Notes: generated by a model from the letters alone, not told the origin. Positions 34,732 to 46,881 are shown, numbered from the stretch's first letter. The stretch: DNA of 64,000 bases from Zygnema cylindricum (GCA_037447655.1 JBBHKE010001047.1:1-64000), one strand, 5' to 3'. Numbers and translations are program-made.

Positions 34732-37660
34732 TTATTTCGATTTAGTTTTAATTTGTAAACCCACTTACAACCGATTGGATTTCGGTTAGGTGGACAATCC
34801 ACCAGCTCCCAAGTATCGGCTGCCATAATTGAGGCCATCACTTCATTGATGGCAGTCTTCCACCGCTGTCTTTCTGGACACGTCATCGCCTCTTTATAAG
34901 TATGAGGTTCATCTTGATGAGATAGTTTTGTTACCTTGTTATTAACCTGTTTTTCTTGCAATATTTTGCTACTTCTCCTCCCCCTCTCAAAATCTGAGGC
35001 CGGAATAGATAGTTCTCATGGATTTTTTCGAACAATCTCGGCTTCTCCCCTATCCCTTGAATCCGAATCAATTTCCACCACGTCTTCCGCTTCTGGTAGA
35101 GTTGTTACTGGAGTTTCCACAGCCGAGTCCTTTTGGGTCTGATTTGTACCTGCAAGAATGTCATCTTCTCTAAAACTTGGATAGTTAGGAAGCTCAAAGT
35201 CATCGGAATTTTCTGACTCAAATCTGATTTTTACTGACTTTGTATATTTGAAGGGATCCACAGACTTTCCTTCATCCATAACTACTAGATGCTTTACTAA
35301 GATTATAACTTCCCTTTTTAAATCATAAACTCTATATCCTTTAACATCCTCATCATTTCCTAATAAGTATCGCGGTTTTCCTTTAGGATCTAGCTTCCAA
35401 TTAGACCGATCTGTATCTAGACTGAATACTTGACTGCCGAAAACCTTTAAGTGAGATATGTCTGGTTTCGGGCCTGTCCATCTCTCATAGAGTGTTTGAT
35501 CTTTTATAGCTGAAGTAAGAACTCTATTTTTGAGGTAATTAGCACAGTTCATTGCTTCTGCCCAAAACCTTTTTCCTATCTTCTTATCCGACAACATACT
35601 TCTAGCACTATCACTTAGTGATGTATTTAACCTTTCAGCTACCCCATTCTGTTCCGGGTTTTCTGGAACTGTCTTTTTGGTGTTGGACCCCATCTTCCCT
35701 CAGAAAATCCTCAAACTGGTTAGAAGTATACTCTCCACCATTGTCACTCCTTATTCTCTTGATTGGAGTTTCATGGAGTTTTTCGCTCCATGCTTTATAT
35801 TGTCTAAAACAATCTTGAGCTTCAGACTTGTTTTTCAAAAAATACACTCGGGAATACCGAGACCAATCATCAGTGATAGTTATCATAAATCTCTTCCCAC
35901 CCGGTGAGGGCACTTTAGCTGGTCCCCAAATATCTGTGTGTACTAGATCTATAATATTTTCTCCCTTATAGGTGGCTGTTTTAGGAAAGGGTAATCTGTG
36001 TGCTTTACCTTGAGCACATCCACTACAATCACTTATATTATCACTCTCACTGAACTAAATCCCTTCCACCACTCCCATCTTTTTTATCTCTCTTAACTTA
36101 TCTAGATTCACATGCCCAAGTCTCTTATGCTACATCATAATATCTTGAACACCAGCATAATAAAGTTTCTTCGTTTCATTGCTTAAAATTAGTCTAAATA
36201 TCCAATGGCTACCTTTCTCAGCAATGAAATAGACATCCTCCTCAAAACTAGCAGTCAAGACTCCTTCCCTACTGCTAGTAAAAAAACCCTTATCATCTAA
36301 TACAGATGTAGAGATGAGGTTTTTGTTCAGCTCCGGAAAGAACAATACATCGGAGAATGTTACTATGGATGTCTTTCCTTCTACTAACACTTTCAGATCT
36401 ACCGATCCTATAAGAGTAGAGGTGACTATCCTCCCATCCCCGTACTTTATCTCTACGGTGGGAATCTTTCTTATCTTAGTGAACAGGTGCCTATCTTTAC
36501 ACATGTGCATGGAGGCACCTTAATTTATAATCCAGCCTGTTTCACCTTTCAATCCACCGTAAGCACATTTCTGTCTTCGTGGACTTTCAACCTGGTTTTC
36601 GCCTCCAACTCCATATCCAAAAGGAGCTCATTGTCCTCGCCCTCGGATAGCGCCTCATGTACCTGTGTCACAAGGGCATTTTTCTTTCCTCTCGGGGTAC
36701 CACCGGTTTGCCCCTCCTTTAACTGAAGCTCGCTTAGCTTAGTGCACTCTGCCATATAGTGCCCCGGTTTCTTACAAAAATGACATAAACCTTTGGGAGC
36801 CCTTTGTCCGAACTCGTCAGCCTGATTTTTTTGCTCCCTTCCCCCATAGTTTTTGACCGGTTTCCGGGAATCCTTGTTCCTCTAATTGGTCAAAGTTGCT
36901 ACAGCTTGGCCACTCTTTCCTCTCTTTCGGATCTCAATCGTATTCTCCCGAATGAGAATCATCCCTACCACTGAGTTCCATATCCACCTAGAGTCCGGCA
37001 AGTCCTGCACACGGTTGACTATGTTCTCGATCTCATCGGGTAACTTCATCAGTAAACAGTTAACCTTTTTTTTTCACTAAAATATTTTCCCGCACTCTCT
37101 AGCTCCATGAAGAGTGTAGCGAGTTTATTGCCAAAATCCAACATTTTCCCCCCTTTGTATACATATTCCTTAACTTTTTGATTAGCCAACTCTTGTTGCT
37201 GAATCGTACCACTTCGGTACATCTCTATAAGAGCCATCCACAGATTGGATGCCTTTCTACCTGCAAATGAGGACATGCAAGTCCTTGAGTAAGATGGCGT
37301 AAGATGAAGTACTTTGCCGCCATATTGTTGAAATCCCACGTTTGAGTATCATTCTCCTCGTTCCTTGGAATAGATGACATGATTGCTGAACCGGTTGCTA
37401 TTAGTGTGGTCGTCTCCTTCTCCGCTCCTTTGTCAACCACCTTTCCTTCTTTTATCTCCTCCGTTGAAGATGGACCCATTTTCTTTGTGAATCTGCTTCC
37501 TTTAAACCCTGGGGGAATTCCAAGACTTGATGGACGCCCTAATCGTTTACTCACTATCCACCAAAACCTTTTTTCGCATAGAGCTCCTATCATCATACTT
37601 TCCAAGTATATGAAGCCAGTTCCATTAAAGATTGGTATCCTAGAGGGTGGGCCTATAACC
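34732..37660 (-). pseudogene. Decayed Ty1/copia gag-pol, right part of split element
   Basis: Reading the minus strand from 37660: Gag (about 37225-37680 open, starting inside the LTR), Gag middle with a frameshift near 37080, zinc knuckle (about 36750-36790), and protease (about 36500-36540, where the DSG aspartate is lost: a stop lies at 36522). Then come GAG-pre-integrase, integrase core (35635-35913 and 35016-35693, split by a frameshift near 35680) and the RT start (34737-34961). It is closely similar to the intact 12434-16348 copy. The insertion at 28578-34731 separates it from the RT piece at 28374-28577. Confidence 0.9.
37647..37660 (-). promoter_or_regulatory. Primer binding site of the split copia element
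   Basis: The minus strand reads GGTTATAGGCCCAC directly after the LTR end GGTTTCA. It matches the initiator-tRNA anticodon-loop complement with one change (TATA for TATG), which removes the ATG otherwise found inside the site. The upstream in-frame ATG within the LTR (MEVSRFQ) is retained. Confidence 0.75.
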
Positions 37661-38712
37661 TGAAACCTTGAGACCTCCATAAGTCCTCAGAGTGGACAGC
37701 TTCCTAGAAGCCTCTAAGATAACCTTGACCCCTTTGTGTTTCACCAAGAAGAACCGCCACCCTGGCAGACAAAAACTTTGACCAACTTTACCCTTGTGAA
37801 TGGAAGACTCCCCTGAGTCGATAGCAAAAAGAATCTATGAAGTTGCTCCCCTGAGCAGTAAGTTATGGAGGGTCAAAGTTGACCTTTTGTATAGAAGCTC
37901 ATTGGGAGAGAGGGTCCTATCTCCTAATTTTTCTAAGTCTTATCTCTCTCACTGACTCTATCTACTGATGTACGGAGCCAATCAGATTACTCCACCGTAC
38001 ACAAAAGTACAGTTGTCGATGTACTTTATGTACGGACACTGTATGACATGGCTTAAATGTCGACACGTGGCATCTCTGTATTCGCTCCCTTAATCCTCGG
38101 AGATGCCGCGATCGAATGTCATTCCACCACGTGTCATCCGATGTGGTGATGATCAAAAACCGCCAAAATTCTCTTCTGGGATCTCGGCGTTGAATTTCGG
38201 GCGTCCGATTAAATTTACATTTAATCGTAGCCGTAATAAATATATGTGCGGTATTTGTTTTGGTAAATAAATAAATGCGCGGTATCCGTTTCTTATACGT
38301 AGAGTAATCCGTACTTTTACATTACTGGATCTATGTCTCTCGTAAAACTATTTCAGTTTAATGAACTATTCTACGTATAAATGTTTAATTAATTATCAAT
38401 TTATATAGTACGTAACACTATCTCTAGACTTAACGGTTAGAGCTATCGGCTACCCGTTTCCGGCCGGCTGGTTCCAGGATCAATTCCTGGAGGCGGCACA
38501 TATATTTTAGTAAATATAAATAAACTAATATTTATATCCCGTAAACCTCTGGATAGCCTAGGTAGCCATGGCTCTAGCTTCCTCTCCAATTTCTCAGTGA
38601 CTGCGACAAGTTTGAGATTTGGAGAGAGATGTTAGAGGTAGACTGCCTCGGCTTCTTTCTATATTTCTATTCAGACCTAGAAAATACTTAAAAATTCCAA
38701 TTAATTTCTACA
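37661..38712 (-). repeat. Copia 5' LTR (1052 bp) of the split element
   Basis: Begins TGTAGAAATTAATTGG on the minus strand (right end 38712) and ends AAGGTTTCA before the primer site. The U3 start is nearly identical to that of 11379-12420, including the hairpin. The antisense tRNA-like module has GGTTAGAGC (38435-38443), GGATCAATTCC (38477-38487) and TTTT (38505-38508). It lies inside the gag of another minus-strand copy (38713-39352). Confidence 0.88.
38431..38508 (+). promoter_or_regulatory. tRNA-like module in LTR, antisense to element
   Basis: The plus strand reads TTAACGGTTAGAGC, which resembles a tRNA D-arm. It is followed by CCAGG-ATCAATT-CCTGG, a perfectly paired 5-bp stem with a 7-base loop like a T-arm, then TTTT at 38505-38508. 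The loop departs from TTCRANY, so the fold is kept better than the B-box sequence. Confidence 0.5.
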
Positions 38713-39352
38713 CTATGTTCTCAAACTCAGAAGGCAGCTTCATGATGAGGGTGTTGACTTTCATCTTCATTGTACCAGTCCACTCGACACTCTCCATCAT
38801 CATATACAAACAACAGATGTCATTACAATTATCTAGCATTTTCTCCCCTTTGTAAGTATACTCCCCTAATCATTACTCGACCAACTGGAGCTCTTGAATG
38901 GTACCTGCTCTATAGATCTCCACTAAGGTCTCCAACAACTCCTCGGCCTTGAAAATGTGGAGATGGGAGGTGGCCAAAGCTTGAGTAAGATGCCTCAAAA
39001 TGAAGTGTCTGGCTACCATGTTTGTGTATTCCCACATTTGAAAATCCTTTTCTTCGAACTTCACAGTTGCCGCTTCCGGTACCGTGGCAATAGGAGTAAG
39101 AGGTTTCTCCTTCCCTTTCCCCTTTTATGATACACTAGTGTCCTCGCTGTCTGCCTCCTCCGTTGGAGCAAATACTGCAGCAAAAAACCTCAATCCACTA
39201 AACCTTGGTGGAATTCATTGAGATGGACGTTTCACTTGTCTACTGACAATACCCCAGTATCGTTTTTCACACAAAGCTCTTACCATCATGGCTTCCTTAT
39301 GAATGAAACGAGATCCGTTGAAGATGGGCACCCTAGAGGGTGGCTCATAACC
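38713..39352 (-). pseudogene. Copia gag 5' fragment
   Basis: The minus strand runs from primer site GGTTATGAGCC (just left of 39353) through N-terminal Gag, with a short open stretch at 38873-39064 (KFEEKDFQMWEYTN). It is cut at 38713, within the conserved gag segment around FENIV, by the LTR of the next element. It belongs to the same group as the plus-strand copies at 21288 and 26003. Confidence 0.8.
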
Positions 39353-40343
39353 TGCAATTTTGTGTCCCCCATTCGACTACAGAATTTAGAAAGCCTTTAT
39401 ATAGTTTTTGGCTTACCCTTCTTCAGCTAAGATCATAGATACCTAAGTAGGCAAAGAAACATTCTGACTGCGCCCTTGTGCAGCATGGACTCCCGTGAGT
39501 CCGCAGCAAAAGAGATCACTGAAAAAGCCCAATAAGGCGATTAATTATCAAGTGGCGAGAATTCTAAAATATATACACGCTCATTGGGAGAGAGGCAGCT
39601 ACCTCCTAAATCTCCTAAGTCCTAAACCCCTCTCACAACCCCAATCTACTAATGTACGAACCAATCATAGAACAGTAAAATACATTAAGGTATTGTGGCC
39701 GGTGTACTTTTTGTACGGTCTGTGTACGACTCGGCCATTGAGTGGACGTTTGTCTCCCCCAAAACTCGCCCTCATGCTCCTCGGGGTTCACGTTATCTAA
39801 TGTTATCTTGCTACGTGGCTCTAGGTCATGTCACGCCCGAAAAACGCCAAAGCGACCATTCGTAGATCTTGGCGATGATGCGTGCCGTCAGATTCAAATC
39901 GGCTTTGAATCCTAGACGTTGAAAAATCAATGTCTGGTAACTTTGTTTCATGCGGTTTCACTTTCACACTATATTTCATTTTATCTTTATGTTACTTATT
40001 CTTAATTTCGTTAATTGGATTAGTGAATTTTGGCATATTTAAATATTAATCATACCCCATGTTCAGTAACGGTTTCAACGACGAACCGGCTAAAGCTGAC
40101 GCCTATGCCTCTCTCTCTCAATCAGAGGTTCAAGTCCTGCCAGACTCAACCTTATTACTTCTTCTGGCTTGCCTAAGGAGCGAAGGCAGCCATGGCTCCA
40201 CCACCTTCTCTTTCCTCCAGTGACTACAACAAGTATGGGGGATAAAGGAAAGAGGTGGAGGCAGACTACCTACGATTTTCTTTTTTGTTTTAACGTAAGC
40301 TATTCAGGCCTATAAAATACTATATAAATTTAATAATTCAACA
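39353..40343 (-). repeat. Copia 5' LTR (991 bp)
   Basis: Starts TGTTGAATTATT (right end 40343) and ends AAAATTGCA. An ATG lies in the last 20 bp in frame with gag, as at 21288. It carries the tRNA-like module at 40079-40160. Its U3 start abuts, with no polypurine tract, the primer site of a neighbouring LTR (40344-40355). Confidence 0.85.
40079..40160 (+). promoter_or_regulatory. tRNA-like module in LTR with consensus B box
   Basis: The plus strand has GACGAACCGGCTAAAGC, then a perfect B-box match GGTTCAAGTCC at 40127-40137. The T-arm pairing AGAGG/CCTGC is imperfect. A T-rich stretch CCTTATTACTT follows rather than a clean TTTT, so termination would be weak. It is antisense to its LTR, like the other modules. 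Confidence 0.55.
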
Positions 40344-40355
40344 AGGCCCATAACC
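40344..40355 (-). promoter_or_regulatory. Isolated primer site between two LTRs
   Basis: The minus strand reads GGTTATGGGCCT. It sits exactly between the end of one LTR (ATTACA, 40356) and the start of the next (TGTTGAATT, 40343), so nothing but a primer site separates two minus-strand LTRs. Confidence 0.75.
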
Positions 40356-41056
40356 TGTAATTCTATAGGGTCCATTCCCCCACATAATTTGCAGGTCCAA
40401 GAAAGCTTATCTAGTTAGTGTCGACTCCATGTTGATACAAACCTAAATGATTGACCCCTTTACAATCAAGACCCTAATACAACTTCACCTTTGTGAAATA
40501 ACAATTTCTGTGTGCTTAGTTTCCCCACAGAATGCAAAGTTTGAATATGTGTATTTGGACACATTCTCCCACTTTGACTTTCCCTTAGAAGTTATGCCAC
40601 CCTGACATGCAAAAACTTTGACCAACTACACCCCTATGTAGCGTGGACTCCCTTGAGTACGCAGCAAAAAGAATCACTGAAAATGGTGAACTAAATGAGT
40701 TGATATTAAATGGCAAATTTTGTCGATTTACACAGATGCTCTTTGGGAGAGAGGCGGCTACCTACCAAAATATTTTAAGTCCTAAAAACCCCTCTCTAAA
40801 CCCTCTACTACTGAGGTACGGACGAATTGCAGTACTGTATAGTACATAAAGGTATAAATGTCGATATACCTTTTGTACGGCCATCGTACGACATGGTCAA
40901 AAAGTTGACACATGGTATATCCAGATTCATTCATATAATCCCCGAAGATTTCGCAAGCCAATGTGGTTGTGCCACGTGTCAATTGACGTGGTAATGACCG
41001 CAAACCACCAAAAATGTATTATGCGATCTCGGCATCTATCGCGGCCGTCTGATAAG
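40356..41056 (-). repeat. Copia LTR fragment, GGGGTCCA subfamily
   Basis: The minus strand ends AATTACA before the isolated primer site. It includes TATAGGGTCCATTCCCCC (plus-strand reading) near the end and homology to 19696-20313 and 41057-42178. The U3 start, with the tRNA-like module, is missing: it breaks at about 41050 against the end of the next LTR. Confidence 0.72.
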
Positions 41057-42178
41057 TGAAATTCTATGGGGTCCACTCCCCTCACATAATTCGCAATTCC
41101 AAAGAAACTAATCTTGATAGTGATGACTCCAAGTTTATATAAACCCAAATTATTGACCCCTTGACATTCTGAACCCCATTACAGCTTCACCCTTGTGAAA
41201 TAAGACTTTTTGTGTGCTCAGTTATACCACAGAATGCATAGTTAGAATATGAGTTTTGGATAACATTCCCCACTTAAAAATTCCCTTAGAAATGCTGCCA
41301 CCTTACCGACTACACCCTTGTGTAGCATAGACTCCCCTGAGTACGTAGAAAGAAAAATCACTGAAAATGGTCAACTGGGTTGATTGTTATGGCTAGCCAA
41401 AGTTAGCCACTTATACAAAATGCTCTCTAGAAGAGGCAGCTACCTACCAAAAATTCTAAGTCTTAGTCCCTCTCTAAACCCCCTCTACTGAAGTATGGAG
41501 CCAATAACATGACTGCACCGTACAGAAAAGTACAAGTGCCAAAGTACTTTCTGTACATCAACTGTACGACAAGACCATACAGGTGACAATTGTCACATCC
41601 AAACTTGTTATCTTGCGTTCCGGAGATTCCGCAACCCGTACAATGTGTCCACGTGTCATCAAGAGTGGTGATGTCCGCAAACCGCCAAATTATCCTTTTC
41701 GCAAAACCGGTGCTTAACCACGGCCGTCCGATTTATATCGGCATTTAATGCGGACCGTCGAAACAAATTTCCGTACTATTTGTTTCGTCCGGTACTTAAA
41801 GTACAAGTGTTTTTATGCCCTATATACCGTAATCCAGTTAAATGGAAAACCCTACACGTAACCATTAAAATATCTATCAAACCCTAGATGTCTTAGCACT
41901 AGTAATAAACTAAACGGACAAAGCTCATGGTTACGGGTTGTTTGACGAACGGTAGGTACCATGATCAAATCCTGGGTCTGTCAAATACCTTTTTAGTAAA
42001 CCTACTATTATCTTCTCTTGTCTCTTTGGAGAGCTTAGGCGGCCATGGCTCTAGCTCCCTCTCTAGCCTTTAGTGACTACATCAAGTGTGGGGGCTTAGA
42101 GAAGGGAGTCAGAGGCAGACTGCCTTTACTCTTTTTCCTATCATAAATAAAGACCTAGAAAATACTCAAATATTAACA
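41057..42178 (-). repeat. Copia LTR, GGGGTCCA subfamily (about 1122 bp)
   Basis: The minus strand starts TGTTAATATTTGAG (right end 42178) and ends AGAATTTCA. Conserved landmarks are CCATGG in U3, the hairpin stem near 42050-42110, and a tRNA-like module with TGATCAAATCC (41962-41972) followed by TTTTT (41990-41994). No internal region is attached on its 3' side. Confidence 0.75.
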
Positions 42179-42663
42179 ATAACAACCGACATTTAATTAT
42201 AGCCTTAGAAAATTGATGCGGGGTATTTGTTTCGCTATCGAAACAAATGTGTGGTATCCGTTTCGTCATTGTACTGTACTCCGTACTATATCAAACTATA
42301 TCTATGCACTACGTATCTATTTCCTGTTAAACGAATTAGTCTACGTGTAACTATTTAAATATTTATCAAACCATATGTATAATTGCTCTAGTCTTAGGCT
42401 TAACAGACAAAGCTAACGGCTACATGTACCTTAACAAATAGTGGGTACCAGGATAAATTCCTGGGTGTCAACACCCCTTTTGGTAAATCTACCTAATCTA
42501 ACCCGTGTCTTCTCTAAAGGGCCTAGGCAGCCATGGCATTATCTCCCTATCTAGCCTTCAGTGACTACAACAAGTGTTGGGGCTTCGAGAAGGGAGTTAG
42601 AGGCAAACTGCCTCTACCTTTTTCTATTCTTATAAAGACCTAGAAAATACACAAATATCAACA
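42179..42663 (-). repeat. Copia LTR fragment (U3 half)
   Basis: The minus strand starts TGTTGATATTTGTG (right end 42663). It contains the CCATGG motif, the hairpin and a module with GGATAAATTCC (42451-42461) plus TTTT (42478-42481). It is truncated on the left, where it meets the LTR ending at 42178, and on the right abuts the gypsy relic. Confidence 0.72.
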
Positions 42664-43394
42664 GGTACCACTCGCGACAATGGCCCCCCATATGGTCAAG
42701 GTGGAAGCCCTTGACGCTCTTCCGCTACCGCAAGACATCTTTTCCCTTCGCACCTTTCTTGGCCTGGCAAACTACTATCAACGGTTTATCCCCGAGTATA
42801 GTAATCACGCCTTGCCTCTGAATCAGTTACTGTTGAAGAACCAAGAATGGCAGTGGGTGGAAGAGCAACAGACTGCCTTCCAATTATTGAAGGATGCTCT
42901 GAAAGAGAACCTTGTGCTTCAAATGCTTGACCACCAGAAACCTTTCTTTCTTTACATTGATTGGAGCAGGTTAGGGTTGGGAGTCGTGTTGGCTCAAATA
43001 GATGACGGCAAGGCTGAGTATATGGTGGCTTACGCCAGCAGTAGCAATAATCGAGCGGAAGGGAATTATAGTAGTTACCACGGAGAGCTCCACGCAGCTG
43101 TTTGGGCAATTCAACATTTCCGGCCCTATGTATATGAAGTACGTTTCACTCTCATTACGGACCATCGACCTCTCAAATGGATTATGGAAAATTAAGTTAA
43201 CCGGCAAACTCGCCAAATGGGTTTTGATCATGCTGGAATACGACTTCAGTATTATCCACCAAGCAAGGGAAATCCACGGGAATGTTGACGGACTTAGGCA
43301 AAATCCCGATCCCTCCACTTTGGATTCCACTAGGACGCGATACGATGAGGATCCAGATATCAATCTGGGAAACATTCGAGCCTTTTCCACTTAA
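42664..43394 (+). pseudogene. Ty3/gypsy RT thumb and RNase H relic
   Basis: The frame 42680-43195 encodes the end of reverse transcriptase (FLGLANYYQRFI, typical of gypsy elements) and RNase H (FFLYIDWSRLGLGVVLAQ; ELHAAVWAI; ITDHRPLKWI), with D, E and D at the expected places. A frameshift near 43195 moves the rest (LTGKLAKW...HGNVDGL) into another frame, ending at 43394. The RT palm and everything upstream are missing; the relic is truncated against a copia LTR. Confidence 0.88.
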
Positions 43395-44430
43395 ATCTGG
43401 CTTCCCTAATCTTGGGGAGAACTGTCCACTTTTGCGGCGGACGTGGAAGGGCAGGCACCGATAGGAGCCAGACGGAAAGATATCTGTAATGACCCCGATT
43501 CTATACAATCCATCCAGGAGGGATCTCCTGTATCCCACTTGGCTGGAGTTTAATTGTCCCGTGTGCAGACCCGCATGACGACGTATGACAGGGACCGAGG
43601 TATTCTCTTCCGAAAATGGGCTGACGGAACAAGGAAAGTGGTTCCTCCCCCCGCAGATCAGGAAACTCTGATCAACCGTCTCCATCAGCAATGCAGGCAC
43701 TTTGGGCATAAAAGGACCACTTCCATGGTCACCGAATCTTATTGGTGGTATGGGTTGCCGACCCAAGTTAACCAAATTGTGCAAAATTATTCTTCCTACG
43801 GTCGAGTTAAAGCAATTTTTGACAAAAAGGGCGGAACTGAGCTTCATTCTCTTCTCATCCAAAAGATGTTCTATTAATGGCCTCTAGAATTTTTGGAGCC
43901 TCTTCCGACCAGCAGACGGGGGAACCGTTTCGTGTAAGTCATGGTCAAATATTTCAAAATGGATAGAGTTGGTGGTTTTGCCCGGGAAGGAGTCCAAGTC
44001 AATTGCCAATAATTTATTACAAAGGGTCTTGTCACAATTTGGGGCTCCAGCAGAGGTTCTAACCGACTAAGGCTCCAAATTTGCTAGAAAATTTTCCAAC
44101 CTTTTGGAGAAACGCCTCATCGATCATCGGCTTACCAGCGGTGACCACCCACAAGCCGACAGTTTGGCTAAAAGGTGCGTACAGACAGTGAAGCGGTCAC
44201 AACGGATATATGAAGTCAAAGAAGATTTAGGGGAGTGGGACACAAGGGTACCTTGGATTGCCATGGGATTCAGATTTAGCCGACAAGCTTCCCTCCACTC
44301 CTATAGTCCTTACTTCATCTTATTTGGACAACATCCTATCCTACCCGGAGCTGCCTTAGCCCAAGCAGTGGTCCTCCCAGAAATGGATAACCAGGGGATT
44401 GTCAAAAAAAAAAATCGCCAACAAAGCTAA
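43395..44430 (+). pseudogene. Ty3/gypsy integrase relic
   Basis: The zinc-binding domain (about 43554-43877) keeps the two histidines (CRHFGHKRT), but both usual cysteines are tyrosines (NYSSYGR), as expected from TGT/TGC to TAT/TAC changes. The catalytic core near 43880-44130 is broken; the TDQGSEF-type motif has a stop in place of glutamine (about 44069). The later core (SGDHPQADSLAKRCVQTVKR) is open at 44104-44430. Integrase after RNase H is the Ty3/gypsy order. It is non-functional. Confidence 0.85.
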
Positions 44431-44937
44431 AGTAATCCACTAAGAGATGCCTCTCGCCACGGGGAATTTACAGGCGGCTCAACAGTGGGATCAGCTATGT
44501 TATTCTCAACACCAGAGTGGGAATTATGTGCCATGATAACGACGATTTATGCCCGAGGACTTTGTATATAGGATGCAACATAAGAAGGACACGCTAGATA
44601 TCTATGTCGGGAGGGTAATCTTGAAAGTGGTAGAGGTTTCTAAAAAGGGAGTTTTAACCTTGGAGGGAAAGGATTGTAAGAAAATCGAAGAGAATCAAAT
44701 CAATGTGTCCCCTTGCCATCTTGGGGAGTGGAGGACAAACCCACTTTGCACTTGACTTACTTTGTCGACCCTCTTTCTTCTTCCTCAGCTTGTAATCTCT
44801 CCTCCCAAATTGGCAACGTCTCGGTCTGCGATAACTGCTGCCAATGTTGGCATCAATCACGTCTTCTCGCCTTTTGGGAGCCACGCCCTCAACCCTCAAT
44901 CACCTCGTTCTGCAAGAGCTGCAAATTGGGCGGGTAA
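44431..44937 (+). pseudogene. Gypsy integrase C-terminus with PHD-finger-like tail
   Basis: After a frameshifted stretch, 44549-44755 encodes a segment like integrase C-terminal domains (DFVYRMQHKKDTLDIYVGR, then GVLTLEGKD, then NVSPCHL). The adjoining frame to 44937 reads VCDNCCQCWHQS followed about 20 residues on by CKSC. This resembles the CDxCxxxWH...CxxC pattern of a PHD finger, with one cysteine lost (WHQSR). PHD or chromodomain tails on gypsy integrases are known targeting modules. The assignment here is by motif only. Confidence 0.55.
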
Positions 44938-44980
44938 TTAATTTTTATCTTAGTCACCATTGACTAAGAGGGGGGGAAAT
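44938..44980 (+). promoter_or_regulatory. Polypurine tract before gypsy LTR
   Basis: The purine run AAGAGGGGGGGAAAT (about 44966-44980) lies immediately before the LTR start TGGGATCTC, as expected for plus-strand priming. Confidence 0.7.
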
Positions 44981-46449
44981 TGGGATCTCAGCCCGATTAC
45001 CAAAACCAACCCCCCTTTTCTGGCCATATGGGAAAGGAAAAGGGAGGGGGTATCTTTTTCACCTTCCCATGCATTCATTTCCATTTCTTGTCCGATTATC
45101 TCCTATGCTTTGCCTGCATGTCTGCGAGAGGGATGAGGAGGCATAAATGGGCATTATCACCATCACCCGAAGCATCCGCATTTGGAGTTATTTGCAAAAC
45201 TCTGGTGCAGAATATTTATAGCTGCGGGCCTTTATCTAGTGTTTCCCAGGCACGCTCGACAAATTGTCAAGCTCGTGTGCGTTTCCGGCACACCTTTATT
45301 TCCCCAAGATGTCCGGGCCCTTTCAATCCTGTACGGTCACCAATGTACGGAGGAGGGAGTACACCAAACCGGACTAGGTTATGGCATTTTCTCTAATGAG
45401 CAGAACGCACTTTGTTTCACGCCTAACGGAGGTCGAACGACAAAGTCATTCCGTTTCAAATATTACAATTGTGTTACATACAACCAGTTGCCACCAGCCT
45501 TAGTGTAGGGTACGTTGTGGAACCCAAAGTAACTTCTCGAATTATTCTCTAGCTTATGCTTTTATCTGTCAGTAGGAATTCATTTCAGGTCCAACTAACG
45601 AGCGGTCTATTCATTACATCAGGTCAAAGTTTGGCTTTTGTGCGTCATTTTCAGTACTTTGTCTTATAATAGTGGAACGAACTTTGACTTTCGGTCGCGG
45701 ATCTAGCTACATTCGGAAGTAGAACTTTTTGCCCTAAGTGTAGTATGGCTTACTTTGTCTTATGTGAGTTCGGTAGCATTTGCTTTGCGCTCATTCGATT
45801 TTCGAATGCTTTGTCTTTTAGACCTCAAAGTGGACAAATTTGGTTTTTTAAGGCACTTTGGGCCAAAAGAGACAAGATGCTTTTTTAGTACTATCCCTTG
45901 AGAAAACCCCAAAAAATCCAACGAACTTTATTTTAGAGAATTTTTGTTATTGTATGTGATTAAGTCTCTATTTGCCATCTTGGTTTGCATTTGTCTTTAG
46001 CTGAGATCGTAGTTCGGTTAGGTGGTTGGCACTATCTTCCCTTTTGGGCGATTTGGACTTGTTGCTATTAGACTCTAAGAAGGGTCTTCTCAGTTCCGGG
46101 TTGCGAAAACTGAAGAGTGAAAGAGGACCTTACATGTTTCAGTGTCATCAAGAGAAATTTCGTTCTCTCTTGTTATCAGCCTAGCACTTCGAGGTATGTT
46201 GAGCTCGCTTTGCTGTTATTATGGATTCTCTCTATTTCTACTATTCTGGGGCAAGGTGATATTGTTGAATCTGTGAACAGCCATTTATTTTTATTTTCCG
46301 TTATTTCTGCGTGGAAGTTTCTTTTTTTCCTCTTTAGCAGTCCTTGTGAGTTTCGGGTTTGTTCCAGCCGGAGACGACTGCCAGAATCTTTTGTACCAGA
46401 ACAGTGGGTTTTGAGGGAGCATTTGTTAGACTTACAGCGGATAAATAAT
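44981..46449 (+). repeat. Ty3/gypsy LTR (about 1.47 kb)
   Basis: Starts TGGGATCTCAGCCCGATTACC after the polypurine tract of the gypsy relic. The same start recurs at 46450, and about 285 bp from each align closely. The right end is not sharply defined; ACTTACA near 46436 is a candidate. Open frames inside the LTR are not recognised as genes. Confidence 0.7.
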
Positions 46450-46735
46450 TGGGATCTCTGCTTGATTACCAAAACCCACCCCCCTTTTCCGGCCAGATGG
46501 GAAGGGAAGGGGGAGGGGGTATCTTTTTCACCTTCCCATGCATTCATTTCCATTTCCTGTCTGATTATCTTCTATGCTTTGCATGCATGTCTGCGGGAGG
46601 GTTGGGGAGGCAGATATGGACATTATCACTATAACGAGAAACATCCGCATTTGGGTGTTATTTGCAGAACTTCGATGCGGACTATTTTAACTTTGAGCCT
46701 TTATCTTATGTTTCCTATGCATGTTTGACAATGCG
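46450..46735 (+). repeat. Second gypsy LTR fragment (start only)
   Basis: Begins TGGGATCTCTGCTTGATTACC and aligns with the first 285 or so bp of 44981-46449, then ends near TTTGACAATGCG. Two directly adjacent LTR starts suggest a tandem LTR with a later deletion. Confidence 0.7.
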
Positions 46736-46881
46736 CATAACACGCACGGATTAAACTCACGATTACTACGTAAAGTGCGCATCGAATGATTTCGGATTTT
46801 TTAAATTCTTACCTTATTTTGACGTTCAAATTTTAAAATATTTAGATATTCATTACCCTAAAAAACTGAAAGTGCAACAAT

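Noticed and set aside
46117-46728. 203-codon frame as a gene
   Set aside because: It spans the junction of two gypsy LTR copies and is not conserved in the paired LTR.
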